A stretch of DNA of 64,000 nucleotides from contig NZ_QWEL01000002.1 of assembly GCF_009935865.1 (NCBI RefSeq), forward strand, positions 248,001-312,000. Direction: 5' to 3'. A program made the position numbers and the translations under genes. The notes beneath the pieces were generated by a model. It was not told the DNA's origin. It did not search any database and was given only the letters and a program-made list of their open reading frames with translations. Positions 25,646-34,831 of the stretch are shown in pieces (position 1 is the first letter of the stretch; the number at the start of each line of letters is the position of its first letter). The stretch comes from Odoribacter sp. Z80. GTDB taxonomy: Bacteria; Bacteroidota; Bacteroidia; Bacteroidales; Marinifilaceae.

Positions 25646-27263
25646 ACTTACGCCGATTAAATTGTGTTTTCATCAAAGGGGAAGAATATCTTCCCGGTCT
25701 TCTATTTATAACTGTCTCCAACCACGAACGATAGACAGATTCCTGCTCCATCAAACGTTCATGCATACCCATTCCCAGCATACACCAATCCTTATCCGAA
25801 TACAAAAAAGGAGGACTATCCCTTGATATTTTCCATCCCTTATTTACATACTCCGTCTGTAGCTCGGGTTCCCTGATATAAAAACACACCGGGGTATGAT
25901 CTTCCACCACAAGTGTATAATCTCCCAAGGGTGAAAAGGTAAAAAACAACGTTCCATTCTCATCCGGAGTCACTCGTTTCCCATTCAACCATACCCTTTT
26001 ATTATTTGCCACTCGGACTAACGGCCCGGCTCCTTCCATCCAGATTTTTCTGCCAATCCTCAAACCACCCACAAACTCGATTTTTGCTGCGGATACAGAA
26101 AAATAATTTTTGAATCGTCCCTCACAAACTTCTTTTGAAGAAATCAAAATCTGATACAAGAAATACCGGTCATTTGCTATTTTCTTAATCTGATATTCCT
26201 CTTGAACAATATCTTGCATAAAAAGCATTCTTTTGCTCAAAATCAATCCTTCTTCTCCTTCTGTAAAATACCTGCATTCTATCCAATCATTATAAATCTT
26301 ATCCCTGGTAAACCGAAGCTGTCCGTTCACTGATAAGGAAACATATTGACTTATCTTTTCCCAAAGTTGCGAATCATCCAGCGTAATATCCGCCACTATT
26401 TCCGAATCATTATTTTTCCTCAAGGTCAGAGAACTGAAATTCTCATCAACCACCCAATACTTTCTGGAATGCTCTGTTTGTCCTCCTTTTTTATACCCTG
26501 TCTTATTTCCCTTTTGATTTTCTTCCGGAACTCCCCCATCCCATTGGGTATAACAGGCAAACATTTGCCGCCATAGGGCTTCTTCCTCCCCATTTTCTTT
26601 TAACTGGCTTTTTACTCTATAAAAATGCCGGGGCAGGAGATTCGATTCAACCGATTCACCCCACAAAGCCTTAAAATCAGAAAGGTCCAGGTCCTCCCCC
26701 GCCTGAAGTCCCCTTTTCCGGAACACCAAAGGTAAATGCTCCAAATCATTCCGGTTGAGTAATGCCTGAGATAAAGGATACTGTACAAAACGCCCGTATC
26801 CGGTTTTAGGTTCGGGGATTCGCATTAACATTTGTCTGCTCTCACTCCAGACTTTCAATTTTTCCCATATTCTCTCCTGATAACGGGAATATAATTTTTG
26901 AAGCTGATTGTTATCTGGTATTTTCAACAATTCTTTCAGCCGTTCATTATAAGCTCTTTCCGTCACAATTTTCTCCGTCACTTCCCCCTCCCGCATCTGA
27001 TAAGCAGCAAAAACCTGCAAGGCTATCAGTCCTAAGAAAAGAGGTATTTCCGCTTCTATCTCTTTTTCCACCCATCCCCAGTCCTCCTTAAACAAAACAG
27101 AATGCTCTATATCCCTGTAGAAATCTTCTAAAGCCATATTCTCCTGCCGGCAAAAGTCCTGCAAACATTTCTCATCCACACACAGGGTCACGTAATTCCC
27201 GGCTGTTTCAACTCCGAAAAAGCTCTCAAAAACAAACCGATTAAAAACAGGATAACATTCCAT
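25632..27263 (-). CDS. Unknown protein of the composite defence operon (543 aa)
   Basis: No family is recognised. The first 90 residues are mixed, with FLGLIALQVFAAYQM near residue 75 (hydrophobic but probably a buried helix). Residues 270-490 look beta-rich, with repeated strand patterns such as KIWMEGAGPLVRVANNKRVWLNGKRV and LGDYTLVVEDHTPVCFYI, which resemble an immunoglobulin or lectin-like sandwich. The C-terminus is basic. It begins 13 bases after the DUF3732 gene and overlaps the 601-residue gene by 14 bases, so it clearly belongs to the same operon. Confidence 0.75.
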   Translation of the reverse strand: MECYPVFNRFVFESFFGVETAGNYVTLCVDEKCLQDFCRQENMALEDFYRDIEHSVLFKEDWGWVEKEIEAEIPLFLGLIALQVFAAYQMREGEVTEKIVTERAYNERLKELLKIPDNNQLQKLYSRYQERIWEKLKVWSESRQMLMRIPEPKTGYGRFVQYPLSQALLNRNDLEHLPLVFRKRGLQAGEDLDLSDFKALWGESVESNLLPRHFYRVKSQLKENGEEEALWRQMFACYTQWDGGVPEENQKGNKTGYKKGGQTEHSRKYWVVDENFSSLTLRKNNDSEIVADITLDDSQLWEKISQYVSLSVNGQLRFTRDKIYNDWIECRYFTEGEEGLILSKRMLFMQDIVQEEYQIKKIANDRYFLYQILISSKEVCEGRFKNYFSVSAAKIEFVGGLRIGRKIWMEGAGPLVRVANNKRVWLNGKRVTPDENGTLFFTFSPLGDYTLVVEDHTPVCFYIREPELQTEYVNKGWKISRDSPPFLYSDKDWCMLGMGMHERLMEQESVYRSWLETVINRRPGRYSSPLMKTQFNRRKYGKK

Positions 27264-27276
27264 CCTTCAGATATTT

Positions 27277-29175
27277 CTAAATAAAAGCCCGTCCATCCCT
27301 CCAATCTGCCCTGAAATAGTGCTCATACAACTGTACATTTTGTTCTCCCAAATCCCGGATATGGTCAGCTACAATAACCTGAGGCAGAAAACCTGCATCC
27401 TGCTCCGTTTCCTGTAATACTTTTAATATTGTCTCATAAATCTGCGCTACTTTCTCCAAATCTTTATTATCCGTTCCACTTGGGAAATAGGCCTGACTCG
27501 GTTGGTCAAAAAACAAAATACCCGGAACCTTAGAATTTTTCTCTACTGAAAAATAATGCAAAAAACTCAGAAATAATCCGACATGACAGGCAATAGAATT
27601 AGAAGCACTTCCGATTTGCGGGAGAAATATTCTTTCATCATTCAACTCATTATGATATAATTGGAAACAATCGTCTTTTTCAGGATTCAACTCAAACCGT
27701 AATTCAGGAGGAGTATGTTCAAAATCAAGAGAATCAATCACAATATTCATATAATCTTGCAACCGGCTTTTTTCATAGACATATTTTTCACCAACATTAT
27801 AGGTCTTCAATCTCTCCTTTGCTTTTTCTAATTCTCCCTTTTGTAAGTCCAAATCTTTTTCATCAAAGTCAACCTTCCGGTCACAATATATTTCATATTC
27901 CGACATCACTTTCCATTGTGCCTTTAAACGTATTTCATTCAGATTTTTCTGTGTTACTATTTTTTCGATCAGTTCTTTATTCACCTTATATTCCTTTGTA
28001 TAAACTGCTAATTCTGCTTTCAATGCAGTTAATTGTTTCCGGATTTCTTTCTCTTCCTGATCAAATTTTTCTTTGTATTCAGGGAAAGAACACAGTTCTT
28101 TTTTTAACCAATCCCCTGCCTGCAATATATTTAAAGCTTCAATCGAAAGTTCTTCATTTTCTTTTCCGCATATAGGACACACATAGTCCCGCTGGACACC
28201 AAACAATTGAGTCCGTTGCTCATACTTTCTAATGAAATCGCTATAATGTTCTCCTTGTTCTTTATGCTGGCAAACTCTTTGCAGTTTCTGCTCCAGGGTC
28301 AACTTGTCTGCCCCTAAACGCTCCATCCGTTCTCCTAAAACTTCCTGGCGTTCTAAGATTTTATCATTAAACTCTTCCTTTTTAAACTCTTCCAGATTAC
28401 GAACACGTTCTTCCACTTCCTCCACAGTCCAGTTCTCAGAAAATTCTTTTCCAATCAAAGCATAATATCTCCTTAAAGCATTAAATAAATTCTGTATTAA
28501 CGGTTTATTATTTTTCAAGGCAGTTTCCTGCTTTATCTCCAAAGCCTTTATATTCTTTTTCAATTTATCCACGTACCCTAAAACCACGTAATATTCCGGT
28601 CCAAACCACCCAGCCAATACAGGAAAATGTTTGGGATTCGGTTTCAGATAAAAAAGCTCCCTGCTATTAGGCAAGGTTGTCTGATGCTGCAAAACATAAC
28701 ACAAAGAATCCCGGATATCCGTTCTGGGGACCTTCCCCTCAATACCCAACTCCAACGCGTTCTCACTTAAAGACAAATCTATGTATCTGTTGATTTCTTT
28801 CAAAGCCTCATCCCTCTTTATAAAATAAGTAGCCTCAAAATCATCATACACAACATCCCTGATTGTTAACTCCGAATTCACCGGTTTAACAAAAACATAG
28901 TTTTTTCCTAACTTTTCATCCCTGCGCCCGATCAAAAGAGTCTGTCCATTCAATTCTATCAAAAGCGAATATATTTTCGTAAAATCAGTGATAACACCTT
29001 TAGGTACATTGCATTTCTCTGCACACAAACACCAGTCGATGATATCCATGATAGCACTCTTACCGGTTTTAGAATGCCCGGATATAATATTCAGCCCTGG
29101 CCCTAACTCCAGGTATCTTTTGCCGTCTCCTCCGGCAGCCCGGAAAACAGCAACTCCTTTAATACACGCTTTCAT
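27277..29175 (-). CDS. DUF3732 Rad50/SMC-like ATPase of a three-component ABC system
   Basis: A 632-residue ABC-type ATPase. Walker A is GHSKTGKS at residues 33-40, a long coiled coil spans about 205-470, a zinc-hook-like CPICG lies at 333-337, a signature-like GSASNSIACH is at 522-531, and Walker B with the unusual FFDQPS is at 555-560. DUF3732 proteins are the ATPases of ABC-3C conflict systems and are expected to sense DNA or phage structures by ATP-driven clamping. It starts at the last base of the middle-component stop (TAATG), so translation is coupled. Confidence 0.88.
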   Translation of the reverse strand: MKACIKGVAVFRAAGGDGKRYLELGPGLNIISGHSKTGKSAIMDIIDWCLCAEKCNVPKGVITDFTKIYSLLIELNGQTLLIGRRDEKLGKNYVFVKPVNSELTIRDVVYDDFEATYFIKRDEALKEINRYIDLSLSENALELGIEGKVPRTDIRDSLCYVLQHQTTLPNSRELFYLKPNPKHFPVLAGWFGPEYYVVLGYVDKLKKNIKALEIKQETALKNNKPLIQNLFNALRRYYALIGKEFSENWTVEEVEERVRNLEEFKKEEFNDKILERQEVLGERMERLGADKLTLEQKLQRVCQHKEQGEHYSDFIRKYEQRTQLFGVQRDYVCPICGKENEELSIEALNILQAGDWLKKELCSFPEYKEKFDQEEKEIRKQLTALKAELAVYTKEYKVNKELIEKIVTQKNLNEIRLKAQWKVMSEYEIYCDRKVDFDEKDLDLQKGELEKAKERLKTYNVGEKYVYEKSRLQDYMNIVIDSLDFEHTPPELRFELNPEKDDCFQLYHNELNDERIFLPQIGSASNSIACHVGLFLSFLHYFSVEKNSKVPGILFFDQPSQAYFPSGTDNKDLEKVAQIYETILKVLQETEQDAGFLPQVIVADHIRDLGEQNVQLYEHYFRADWRDGRAFI

Positions 29176-29630
29176 TAAGGAATGACATTTAAAATTTTAT
29201 ACACATCTTTGACAGGCTCCTCTTTCAACATAACACCCAAACGGCAAGCAGCCCGGAAATATTCTTTCACATCAGCAGAATAATTTTCAAAATCAAACGT
29301 TTGTTTTATCTGAACATTCTGCTTTAAATCAATAATTTGCTGGTTAGTCAAAACCAACAATGACAAATCCGTCAAATGCTTTTGTTGCCAAATTCTATGC
29401 TGAAAATCTACAAATTCCAATTTATTATTATGCCGGAAGTGAGACAATGTAGCCCTTTTAGTAATACGCATCAATTTTACCCGCAAATCTGAATACAGTA
29501 CCATCGGTAATATCACATAATGATATAATAACGGACATTCCGATTTTCCATATCCCTGATAAAAAGCCCGGAGAATCAGACTCCCCCAAAAAGGGTTCAC
29601 ATTCATTTTATGAATCAGCCTTTCACTCAT
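29175..29630 (-). CDS. ABC three-component system, middle component
   Basis: A 151-residue protein matching the middle component of ABC-3C systems. The N-terminus reads NPFWGSLILRAFYQGY then LLYHYVILPMVLYSDLR, the typical start of these small helical linkers. It has no enzymatic motif. It is thought to bridge the ATPase and the effector-bearing third component. It overlaps both neighbours, by 8 bases with the 444-residue gene and by 1 base with the DUF3732 gene, the usual order for the family. Confidence 0.8.
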   Translation of the reverse strand: MSERLIHKMNVNPFWGSLILRAFYQGYGKSECPLLYHYVILPMVLYSDLRVKLMRITKRATLSHFRHNNKLEFVDFQHRIWQQKHLTDLSLLVLTNQQIIDLKQNVQIKQTFDFENYSADVKEYFRAACRLGVMLKEEPVKDVYKILNVIP

Positions 29631-30957
29631 ACAACCATGAAAAATTTAGTTCATCATCTTCCACTATATTCTGCATTGTCCCATGTATAAAATAAGGATA
29701 GTCGGGTATTGATTTAAAGGGAGGAACACTCATACACTTTGCATCTCTGTAAAAATGCAAAGCATTTTCATTCTTATCCATTCGCTTATTCAACATGCTC
29801 CTCTTTTTATTTATCAGCTTCGGATGCATTACCTCGTTTTTATAAGGTTTATACTCAAAATTGAAAAACGCCGGATTCTTCTCATCTTCTTCAGCCAACA
29901 ATGTATTGGTCTTCCAATAGTCAATCAAGGCATCTGTTACCTCATCCTCATCACATTCAATCTGTCTCAATTCCGCTAAAAATTTCTTTTCTTCAGAAAG
30001 CGTATAATCAGCAGGGCCCGGCTTCTTATTTAAATACTCATCAAAAAGAGGGTCATAATTCTTTTGAAAATAATCTTTCCCTATCTCCTGGATAGTCGCA
30101 TAAAACTGTTTATCTTTCACTTCCCATCGATCCTCACCCATCACTTTCGACACAATAAATCCGACCAATTTTTCTTTTATCAGCTTTCGATACTCATTTC
30201 CCGACTGACACGGAATGATACGCAATCTATTGGAAGTAGCCAATTCATTCACTAATTCCTCATCAATCGGCTGATTCCATTTTATTTGTATCTTTGATAC
30301 AACAGAACGTAACTTTTCTTTCTCCAGAGATAAAACAAACCTTGAATAATTATAACACCTGTATGCCTCAGTATTTGTATTCTTACATTCTCTCAGAACA
30401 ACAGCTTGTTCTTCCTCTGATATAGGATTCTCTCTTAAAATCTTCAACAGAGCATCTTTAGAAAATACTTTATTCTTATATGATTTTAGGAGTACTAACG
30501 TTTGCTTATCAAGATTGAAATTTTCCAGTATACTCAAATTAATAGCTGACAGGCAATACTCATGAATAGAATCAAGATTATAATTAAAATCAACCTTTTT
30601 CAAAGCATAAAGCCTCCTATCTATACTTAATGTATTCCAATCTCTTAAGAGTGAACCTCTCGAAGAAGGATGAGAAGTCGTATACAGAATCAACTGTTCA
30701 TATTCTTTCCCCTGAGTACACCAATTATATAACGTCTTCCAAAAATCTTCGTGTTTATCCCCCATGGAAGGCTTATCGGCATGATGTTTTACTTCAATCT
30801 GAAGTTTCGAATCAAAGGTAACATCCCCCTCATGTTCAATGGTCAAAAGGTTAAAGTGCTCTAATTCTAAAGCATATTTTACAGCTACAAGGCACTGATA
30901 AGCCACTCCTCTTATCCCTTCTTTATCATCATTTTTTTGTTTTTTATTTTCCATCAA
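29623..30957 (-). CDS. ABC three-component system effector/CTD protein with PD-(D/E)XK-like N-terminus
   Basis: A 444-residue protein. Residues 15-140 look like a Cap4/DUF4297-type nuclease: GIRGVAYQCLVAVKYALE, then EGDVTF (Asp45) and LQIEVKHHA (Glu55-x-Lys57), a D...ExK set followed by an ILYTTSHPS strand. The C-terminal part (about 290-444) corresponds to the ABC-3C C-terminal domain that couples the effector to the middle component and ATPase. This is the probable DNA-cutting arm of the system. It is the first gene of the seven-gene operon, with a TATCTTTG box about 50 bases upstream. Confidence 0.8.
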   Translation of the reverse strand: MMENKKQKNDDKEGIRGVAYQCLVAVKYALELEHFNLLTIEHEGDVTFDSKLQIEVKHHADKPSMGDKHEDFWKTLYNWCTQGKEYEQLILYTTSHPSSRGSLLRDWNTLSIDRRLYALKKVDFNYNLDSIHEYCLSAINLSILENFNLDKQTLVLLKSYKNKVFSKDALLKILRENPISEEEQAVVLRECKNTNTEAYRCYNYSRFVLSLEKEKLRSVVSKIQIKWNQPIDEELVNELATSNRLRIIPCQSGNEYRKLIKEKLVGFIVSKVMGEDRWEVKDKQFYATIQEIGKDYFQKNYDPLFDEYLNKKPGPADYTLSEEKKFLAELRQIECDEDEVTDALIDYWKTNTLLAEEDEKNPAFFNFEYKPYKNEVMHPKLINKKRSMLNKRMDKNENALHFYRDAKCMSVPPFKSIPDYPYFIHGTMQNIVEDDELNFSWLYE

Positions 30958-31238
30958 CTATATACTACCTTATCACATACAAAAGATAAATTCTCACACA
31001 TTAACAAAGATATAAATTACTTTATTATATTATCAAGCGAATCGTAATTATTAGCTAAAGTCAGTTATATTAAACTAAAATATACTTATTTAATTCAATT
31101 TTGGAGCTTACTAGATTTATTTGATGCTCATATTAAAAGTTGTATACTTTCAGACTCTGTTTTACTGAATTTTATTATCTTTGCAAGTAATACAATAATA
31201 TTGATTACATCCATTATTTCAATATAAAAGACATTATA
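30958..31238. promoter_or_regulatory. Divergent promoter region (defence operon / hipBA)
   Basis: An AT-rich gap between divergent units. On the minus strand TATCTTTG at 31012-31005 is a consensus -7 box for the seven-gene operon. On the plus strand TATCTTTG at 31176-31183 serves hipB. No clear TTTG lies 19 bases upstream of either. I see no gene in this stretch. Confidence 0.6.
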
Positions 31239-31565
31239 ATGAATTTTATATATGATTTTACTCTAGATTCTGTCGAAGATTTGATGCAGATGCTTTCCCG
31301 GAATCTGCAAAAACGGAGGTTAGAAAAGAATATCTCCCGTGCCCTGCTTTCCCAATTAAGCGGAGTACCAGCATCTACGATTGCAAAATTTGAAAAGGTA
31401 CATAAAATCTCACTGGAATCTTATGTTGCTCTCTGCAAAGCCTTGGGCTATTCGGATGAAATTAAAAATCTGCTTGCAGAATCGAAATATAGCACCATGC
31501 AGGAATTAGACAGAATTCACCGCAACCAAAACAGAAAGAGAGGGCGTAATGAAATTGACAGATAA
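31239..31565 (+). CDS. HipB-like XRE antitoxin/regulator
   Basis: A 108-residue protein with an XRE helix-turn-helix at residues 20-80 (LQKRRLEKNISRALLSQLSGVPASTIAKFE). It overlaps hipA by 17 bases, the standard hipBA order. HipB binds and silences HipA and represses the operon. The basic C-terminus (RIHRNQNRKRGRNEIDR) may contact DNA or HipA. An alternative start at the internal Met of LMQML would shorten the protein by about 16 residues. Confidence 0.85.
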   Translation: MNFIYDFTLDSVEDLMQMLSRNLQKRRLEKNISRALLSQLSGVPASTIAKFEKVHKISLESYVALCKALGYSDEIKNLLAESKYSTMQELDRIHRNQNRKRGRNEIDR

Positions 31566-32709
31566 ACTGGCCGTATTTTACCACGACCAAAAAGTAGGCG
31601 AATTAAGAATGACGCCTGACAATACTCGGTGTGCCTTCCAATATGAAAAAGAATGGTTGACCGCAGGGTTTTCCATATCCCCTCTAGAACTACCCTTAAA
31701 ACCGGATCTGTTTATTGCAAAGCCGGAACCTTTTTATGGAAATTTCGGAATTTTCGAAGACAGCCTGCCAGATGGATATGGCAGGTATTTACTCAACCGC
31801 TTACTCAAAAAAAGGAATATTGATGACAGTACAATGACTCCAGTTCAAAGGCTCAGTATTATCGGTAATTCCGGGATGGGAGCACTATGCTACATTCCTG
31901 AAACGTATATCGGAGAAAATAAATCCTTACCGGAACTGGATTCCTTGCAGAAACTGGCATTAGAAGTTTTGGGAGAGCAAGTAAACGAAGGGGAAGAAAT
32001 ACTTTACTTTAACAGCGGCAATTCCGGCGGTTGCCGTCCCAAATGCCTGTTCAAGGATGAACAAGGATCGTGGTTAGTGAAATTCCGTCACTTGTATGAT
32101 CCTGAGGATATGGGACAAATGGAATACGAATATAACCTTGCTGCCCGGAAATGCGAAATACAAGTACCGGATTTCAAACTGCTGGAAGGTAAATATTTTG
32201 CCAGTAAACGATTCGACCTCTCCGGAAAAGAAAGATTGCATATTGCCACAGCAGGAGCCTTGCTGAACGAATCCATCCGACAACCGAAATTAGATTATAA
32301 AATCCTGCTGCATCTTACCGGCTATCTTACCCAAAATCCTGCTGATGTGGAAGAAATGTTCCGTCGTATGGTCTTCAACGTATTGACAGATAATAAAGAT
32401 GACCATGCTAAAAATTTCAGCTTTATATGCAGAGCAGGCAAATGGTTACTCGCCCCGGCCTATGACCTGACACTGTGTAAAAGCGGTTATCATGGTGAAC
32501 ATGCTACTTCTGTAAACAACAACGGGAATCCGTCTATAAGTGACATGCTTATTGTCGGGGAAAGTATCAGGATTCCCAAGGAGAAAGGCATGAATATTAT
32601 ACATAGCGTGTATGAAAATTGTCAAAATATACTCGCCGAGGAATGGAAAAACAAAATAGAAATAAATATCCCCAGAAACCAGCAAGATTCCAAAAAAGAC
32701 GAGGATTAA
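31549..32709 (+). CDS. HipA-family Ser/Thr kinase toxin
   Basis: A 386-residue full-length HipA-like kinase. The N-terminal HipA domain covers about 1-130 (FGIFEDSLPDGYGRYLL). The kinase core carries the Gly-rich NSGNSGGCRPKC near 155-165, the catalytic loop DNKDDHAKNFSF at 281-292, and the metal-binding PAYDLT at 303-308. E. coli HipA phosphorylates glutamyl-tRNA synthetase and causes growth arrest. The target here is not known. It is followed by a strong hairpin terminator and lies next to the composite defence operon, where it could act as a back-up abortive module. Confidence 0.9.
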   Translation: MKLTDKLAVFYHDQKVGELRMTPDNTRCAFQYEKEWLTAGFSISPLELPLKPDLFIAKPEPFYGNFGIFEDSLPDGYGRYLLNRLLKKRNIDDSTMTPVQRLSIIGNSGMGALCYIPETYIGENKSLPELDSLQKLALEVLGEQVNEGEEILYFNSGNSGGCRPKCLFKDEQGSWLVKFRHLYDPEDMGQMEYEYNLAARKCEIQVPDFKLLEGKYFASKRFDLSGKERLHIATAGALLNESIRQPKLDYKILLHLTGYLTQNPADVEEMFRRMVFNVLTDNKDDHAKNFSFICRAGKWLLAPAYDLTLCKSGYHGEHATSVNNNGNPSISDMLIVGESIRIPKEKGMNIIHSVYENCQNILAEEWKNKIEINIPRNQQDSKKDED

Positions 32710-32718
32710 GAAAGATTG

Positions 32719-32776
32719 TAAAATAAACTGTATTAAAGGTAATTACTATTTTTACTACCTGATACAGTTTATTTTA
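32719..32776 (+). terminator. Hairpin terminator after hipA
   Basis: A perfect 15-bp inverted repeat, TAAAATAAACTGTAT with ATACAGTTTATTTTA, and an inner AGGTA/TACCT stem. The 3' arm ends in an AT-rich TTATTTTAGATTTT tail. The following 220 bases (32777-32997) hold a repeated TATTTGAGAAACA (near 32800 and 32827) and a consensus TACTTTTG -7 box at 32941, but no gene. Confidence 0.7.
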
Positions 32777-32977
32777 GATTTTCAGTGGTTTGAAACAACT
32801 ATTTGAGAAACAAACATTTAACGAAGTATTTGAGAAACAGCGGTAACGAGTTGGAAACCGTGCGATTTTCAGCGATTTGCGGTGCTATGCTGTCAAATAA
32901 CTCTTTCTATGTGCAAAGGTAACATTATTTTTGGGAAACATACTTTTGTTGTAAACAAAACAATGTCTATCGTGCGC

Positions 32978-32991
32978 TAAATCATAATTTA
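32978..32991 (+). repeat. Recombination site copy 1 (hsdS junction)
   Basis: TAAATCATAATTTA, which encodes the LNHNL junction at the start of the silent TRD2 segment. It is one of four copies, and the wider homology with 37183-37256 is inverted. Confidence 0.75.
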
Positions 32992-32997
32992 GAGGCG

Positions 32998-33894
32998 ATG
33001 GCGAAGCAACTCTACGATTACTGGTTTGTGCAGTTTGACTTTCCCAACAAAGATGGCAGGCCGTATAAATCAAGCGGTGGCAAAATGGTGTGGAACAAAA
33101 AGATTAAGAGAGAAATACCCGAAGGCTGGAAAGAAGTTACACTTAATGACTTTATAGATAAAAATAAAGGTGGAGATTGGGGATATGATACGCCAAAAGA
33201 TGGAACAATCAAAGTAGGTTGTGTGCGTGGCGCAGATATTATTAAGCTAAATGATGTGCCCACAAGACATATTACATCGAAACACTCTGACCGACTTTTA
33301 GAAGATGGTGACATTGTGATTGAAATTTCTGGAGGAAGCCCAGTTCAAGCGACAGGTAGAGTCGCTTTGATAACAAACGGAGTTATAGAAAGAAATGGAG
33401 GAGCTTTAGTATGTTCTAATTTCTGTCAGTCATTCAATATGAAGAAACGAGAGTTTTCAGAGTACTTCTATTATCTATGGCAAAATCTCTATGATAATGA
33501 TAACATGTTTAATTTTGAAGGTAAAACCTCTGGTATTAAGAATTTTCAAACAGATGTATTCTTGGCAAATTATTGGTTTGAAGTTCCAGAACCATTAATT
33601 GAAACATTTCATACTATTGTTGCGCAATACCACTTGATGATTGACCAGAATATAATCGAGAATAATAACTTGATTAAGCAGCGTGATAAGCTTTTGCCTC
33701 TGCTGATGAACGGTCAAGTGTCGGTAAATTATGATTTATGGATTTGTGAACATTGCTATATTACGGAAACAAATCCATTAGCAAATGAAAGAGCAATTTA
33801 TCAAATCAGTGGAAGAATCCGTAGGCGGTTTCTTATCACAAGAGCAAATCGCGAAGTTGGGCGGTGTGCTTTTAGAGTGTATGCAGGAGTATGA
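32998..33894 (+). pseudogene. Silent hsdS segment (second target-recognition domain)
   Basis: A promoterless half of a type I specificity subunit. It opens inside the central conserved region (EAMAKQLYDYWFVQFDFPN), as in the expressed hsdS, then has a different target-recognition domain (EVTLNDFIDKNKGGDWGYDTPKD to ENNNLIKQRDKLLPLLMNG). The cognate part ends at VNYDL near 33740, and the rest of the frame is unrelated read-through. It lacks the first recognition domain. It can become expressed only by recombination at the 14-bp sites on each side. It sits directly upstream of the recombinase gene. Confidence 0.85.
33725..33738 (-). repeat. Recombination site copy 2
   Basis: TAAATTATGATTTA, inverted relative to copy 1. 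It encodes the VNYDL end of the silent segment. Confidence 0.75.
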
Positions 33895-34777
33895 ACTTAT
33901 CCGCAAGGAGACATCGGATGAAAAATGCAAAAGGGAAAATGGCGAGCTGCTTCAAGCGTTTTTAGCTGCTAAGAAAATCGAAGGGTGTTCTGAAAAAACG
34001 GTGCATTATTATCAGTCTTCGGTAGAAAAACTTTTTGTGAGCGTTGTTAAAAATGTTACCGATATGTCGACGAATGATATTCGTAATTATTTGGCAGAGA
34101 ATCAACGATTGAGAAATTTGAGCAAAGTGACAATCGACAATTTACGGCGCATATTTTCAAGTTTCTTTGCATGGTTAGAAGATGAAGATTATATTCCCAA
34201 AAGTCCCGTGCGAAGAATACATAAAGTGAGGACAGACAGTCTTGTAAAAGAGGTTTTGACAGATGAAAATATTGAGATACTACGAGATAGCTGTATTGAG
34301 TTGCGTGATGTGGCAATAATAGACTTACTTTCATCCACCGGTATGCGTGTAGGTGAATTGGTAAAGATAAACAGAGAGGATATAGACTTCCAAGAGCGGC
34401 AATGCGTAGTATTTGGCAAAGGAAACAAAGAGCGTGAGGTGTACTTCAATGCTCGAACCAAAATCCATCTCAAAAAATACCTCAACAGCAGGAATGATGA
34501 TAATCCTGCGCTCTTTGTCTCACTCAAATCTCCTCATAGACGGCTGACGATTAGTGGAGTTGAGGTACGCTTGCGAAAAATAGGGCGGATAGCGAACATT
34601 GCAAAAGTTCACCCGCATAAATTCAGACGGTCATTGGCTACAATGGCTATTGACAAAGGGATGCCGATAGAGCAGGTACAACGGTTGCTCGGTCATGTCA
34701 AGATTGATACCACATTGCGTTACGCCATGGTCAATCAGACCAATGTAAAAATAGCACATCGCAAATACTTGACTTAA
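33785..34777 (+). CDS. Tyrosine recombinase of the hsdS inversion system
   Basis: A 330-residue XerD-like recombinase. Core-binding helices lie at about 55-145 (CSEKTVHYYQSSVEKLF) and the catalytic domain at about 155-325, with Arg in SSTGMRVGELV, HPHKFRRSLAT, LLGHVKIDTT and Tyr in LRYAMV. Recombinases of this kind sit beside phase-variable type I restriction loci in Bacteroidales and lactobacilli and invert hsdS segments. Its location between silent and expressed hsdS segments supports that role. It overlaps the read-through tail of the silent segment in another frame. Confidence 0.9.
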   Translation: MKEQFIKSVEESVGGFLSQEQIAKLGGVLLECMQEYELIRKETSDEKCKRENGELLQAFLAAKKIEGCSEKTVHYYQSSVEKLFVSVVKNVTDMSTNDIRNYLAENQRLRNLSKVTIDNLRRIFSSFFAWLEDEDYIPKSPVRRIHKVRTDSLVKEVLTDENIEILRDSCIELRDVAIIDLLSSTGMRVGELVKINREDIDFQERQCVVFGKGNKEREVYFNARTKIHLKKYLNSRNDDNPALFVSLKSPHRRLTISGVEVRLRKIGRIANIAKVHPHKFRRSLATMAIDKGMPIEQVQRLLGHVKIDTTLRYAMVNQTNVKIAHRKYLT

Positions 34778-34804
34778 CTGAATAGAAAATCGGCTAACTT
34801 TCAG

Positions 34805-34812
34805 TACCTTTG
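34805..34812 (+). promoter_or_regulatory. -7 box of the DUF1016 gene
   Basis: TACCTTTG, consensus TAnnTTTG, 20 bases before the start at 34832. This gives the nuclease gene and the hsdS half behind it a promoter separate from the recombinase gene. Confidence 0.55.
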
Positions 34813-34831
34813 CAGTCTAAACGCATGGACA

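Noticed and set aside
15500-32700. Retron, diversity-generating retroelement or CRISPR system in the defence island
   Set aside because: No reverse transcriptase motif, no template/variable repeat pair, no cas gene and no regular repeat-spacer array was seen.
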